The position numbers were made by a program, and so were the translations under genes. The notes under the pieces are model-generated. The model saw nothing but the letters and a program-made list of their open reading frames with translations. It did not search any database and was not told where the DNA came from. From Oscillospiraceae bacterium (GTDB taxonomy: Bacteria; Bacillota; Clostridia; Oscillospirales; Ruminococcaceae), in contig RKCM01000139.1 in the NCBI GenBank assembly GCA_014858325.1, positions 1-5,855 on the forward strand: 5,855 nt of DNA. Direction: 5' to 3'. Shown piece by piece: positions 5,816 through 5,855 of the stretch; within the stretch, counting starts at the first letter, position 1, and every line of letters starts with the position of its first letter.

Positions 5816-5835
5816 GGTGCATATACCCTTGCACC
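5816..5835 (-). other. Hairpin just upstream of tRNA-Gly
   Basis: A perfect 6-base-pair stem (GGTGCA/TGCACC) with an 8-base loop ends 6 bases (AAATAT) before the 5' end of tRNA-Gly. The geometry copies the spacer hairpin before tRNA-Cys. A competing 5-base-pair stem (ACCCT at 5825-5829 with AGGGT at 5838-5842) overlaps it. No clear promoter was found between here and the window end; TTCAAA, 16 bases, TATATG is a weak candidate. Confidence 0.4.
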
Positions 5836-5855
5836 ACAGGGTTTGAAGCGACCCG

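Noticed and set aside
5836..5855. 3' end of a third tRNA at the window edge (TTCAAAC looks like a T loop)
   Set aside because: The bases flanking the possible T loop do not pair as a T stem, and no CCA follows at the right distance.

Overview
This is a GC-rich bacterial chromosome segment made of core housekeeping genes with one intact type II restriction-modification (R-M) pair set between them. The strong AAGGAG-type ribosome binding sites, compact intrinsic terminators, tRNA genes with encoded CCA, and the sequences of the polA, tsaD and recG products fit a Firmicute. The high GC (about 65-72% in sampled core lines) suggests a GC-rich gut Clostridia lineage such as the Faecalibacterium/Subdoligranulum/Gemmiger group. 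That placement is an inference, not something the sequence proves.

Layout: (1) 2-256 (+) is the C-terminal end of DNA polymerase I, cut by the window edge. It is followed after 4 bases by tsaD (261-1268, +), which makes the t6A tRNA modification. The pair ends at a strong, apparently two-way terminator (1299-1334). (2) 1343-3411 (-) is the R-M module. A C5-cytosine DNA methyltransferase is followed, with a 4-base ATGA overlap, by a restriction endonuclease that resembles the BsaWI type of the CCGG family (WCCGGW). Sampled lines here run from about 43 to 57% GC, clearly below the flanks. (3) 3494-5539 (-) is recG, the fork-remodelling helicase, with its own extended -10 promoter. (4) 5631-5809 (-) is a tRNA-Gly(GCC) - tRNA-Cys(GCA) pair ending in a strong terminator at 5595-5624. 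(5) 5810-5855 holds a small hairpin upstream of tRNA-Gly.

How the parts work together: the R-M pair is the only accessory element. The methyltransferase should protect the chromosome at the site the endonuclease cuts, and the genes are coupled so that the methyltransferase is translated first. The module lies exactly between the tsaD terminator and the end of recG, so it disrupts neither core gene. The points most worth checking are the probable AUU start codon of the methyltransferase, the confinement of all three WCCGGW sites in the window to the methyltransferase gene, and a repeated hairpin-plus-linker module 5' of each tRNA. I saw no novel multi-gene system beyond this R-M pair.
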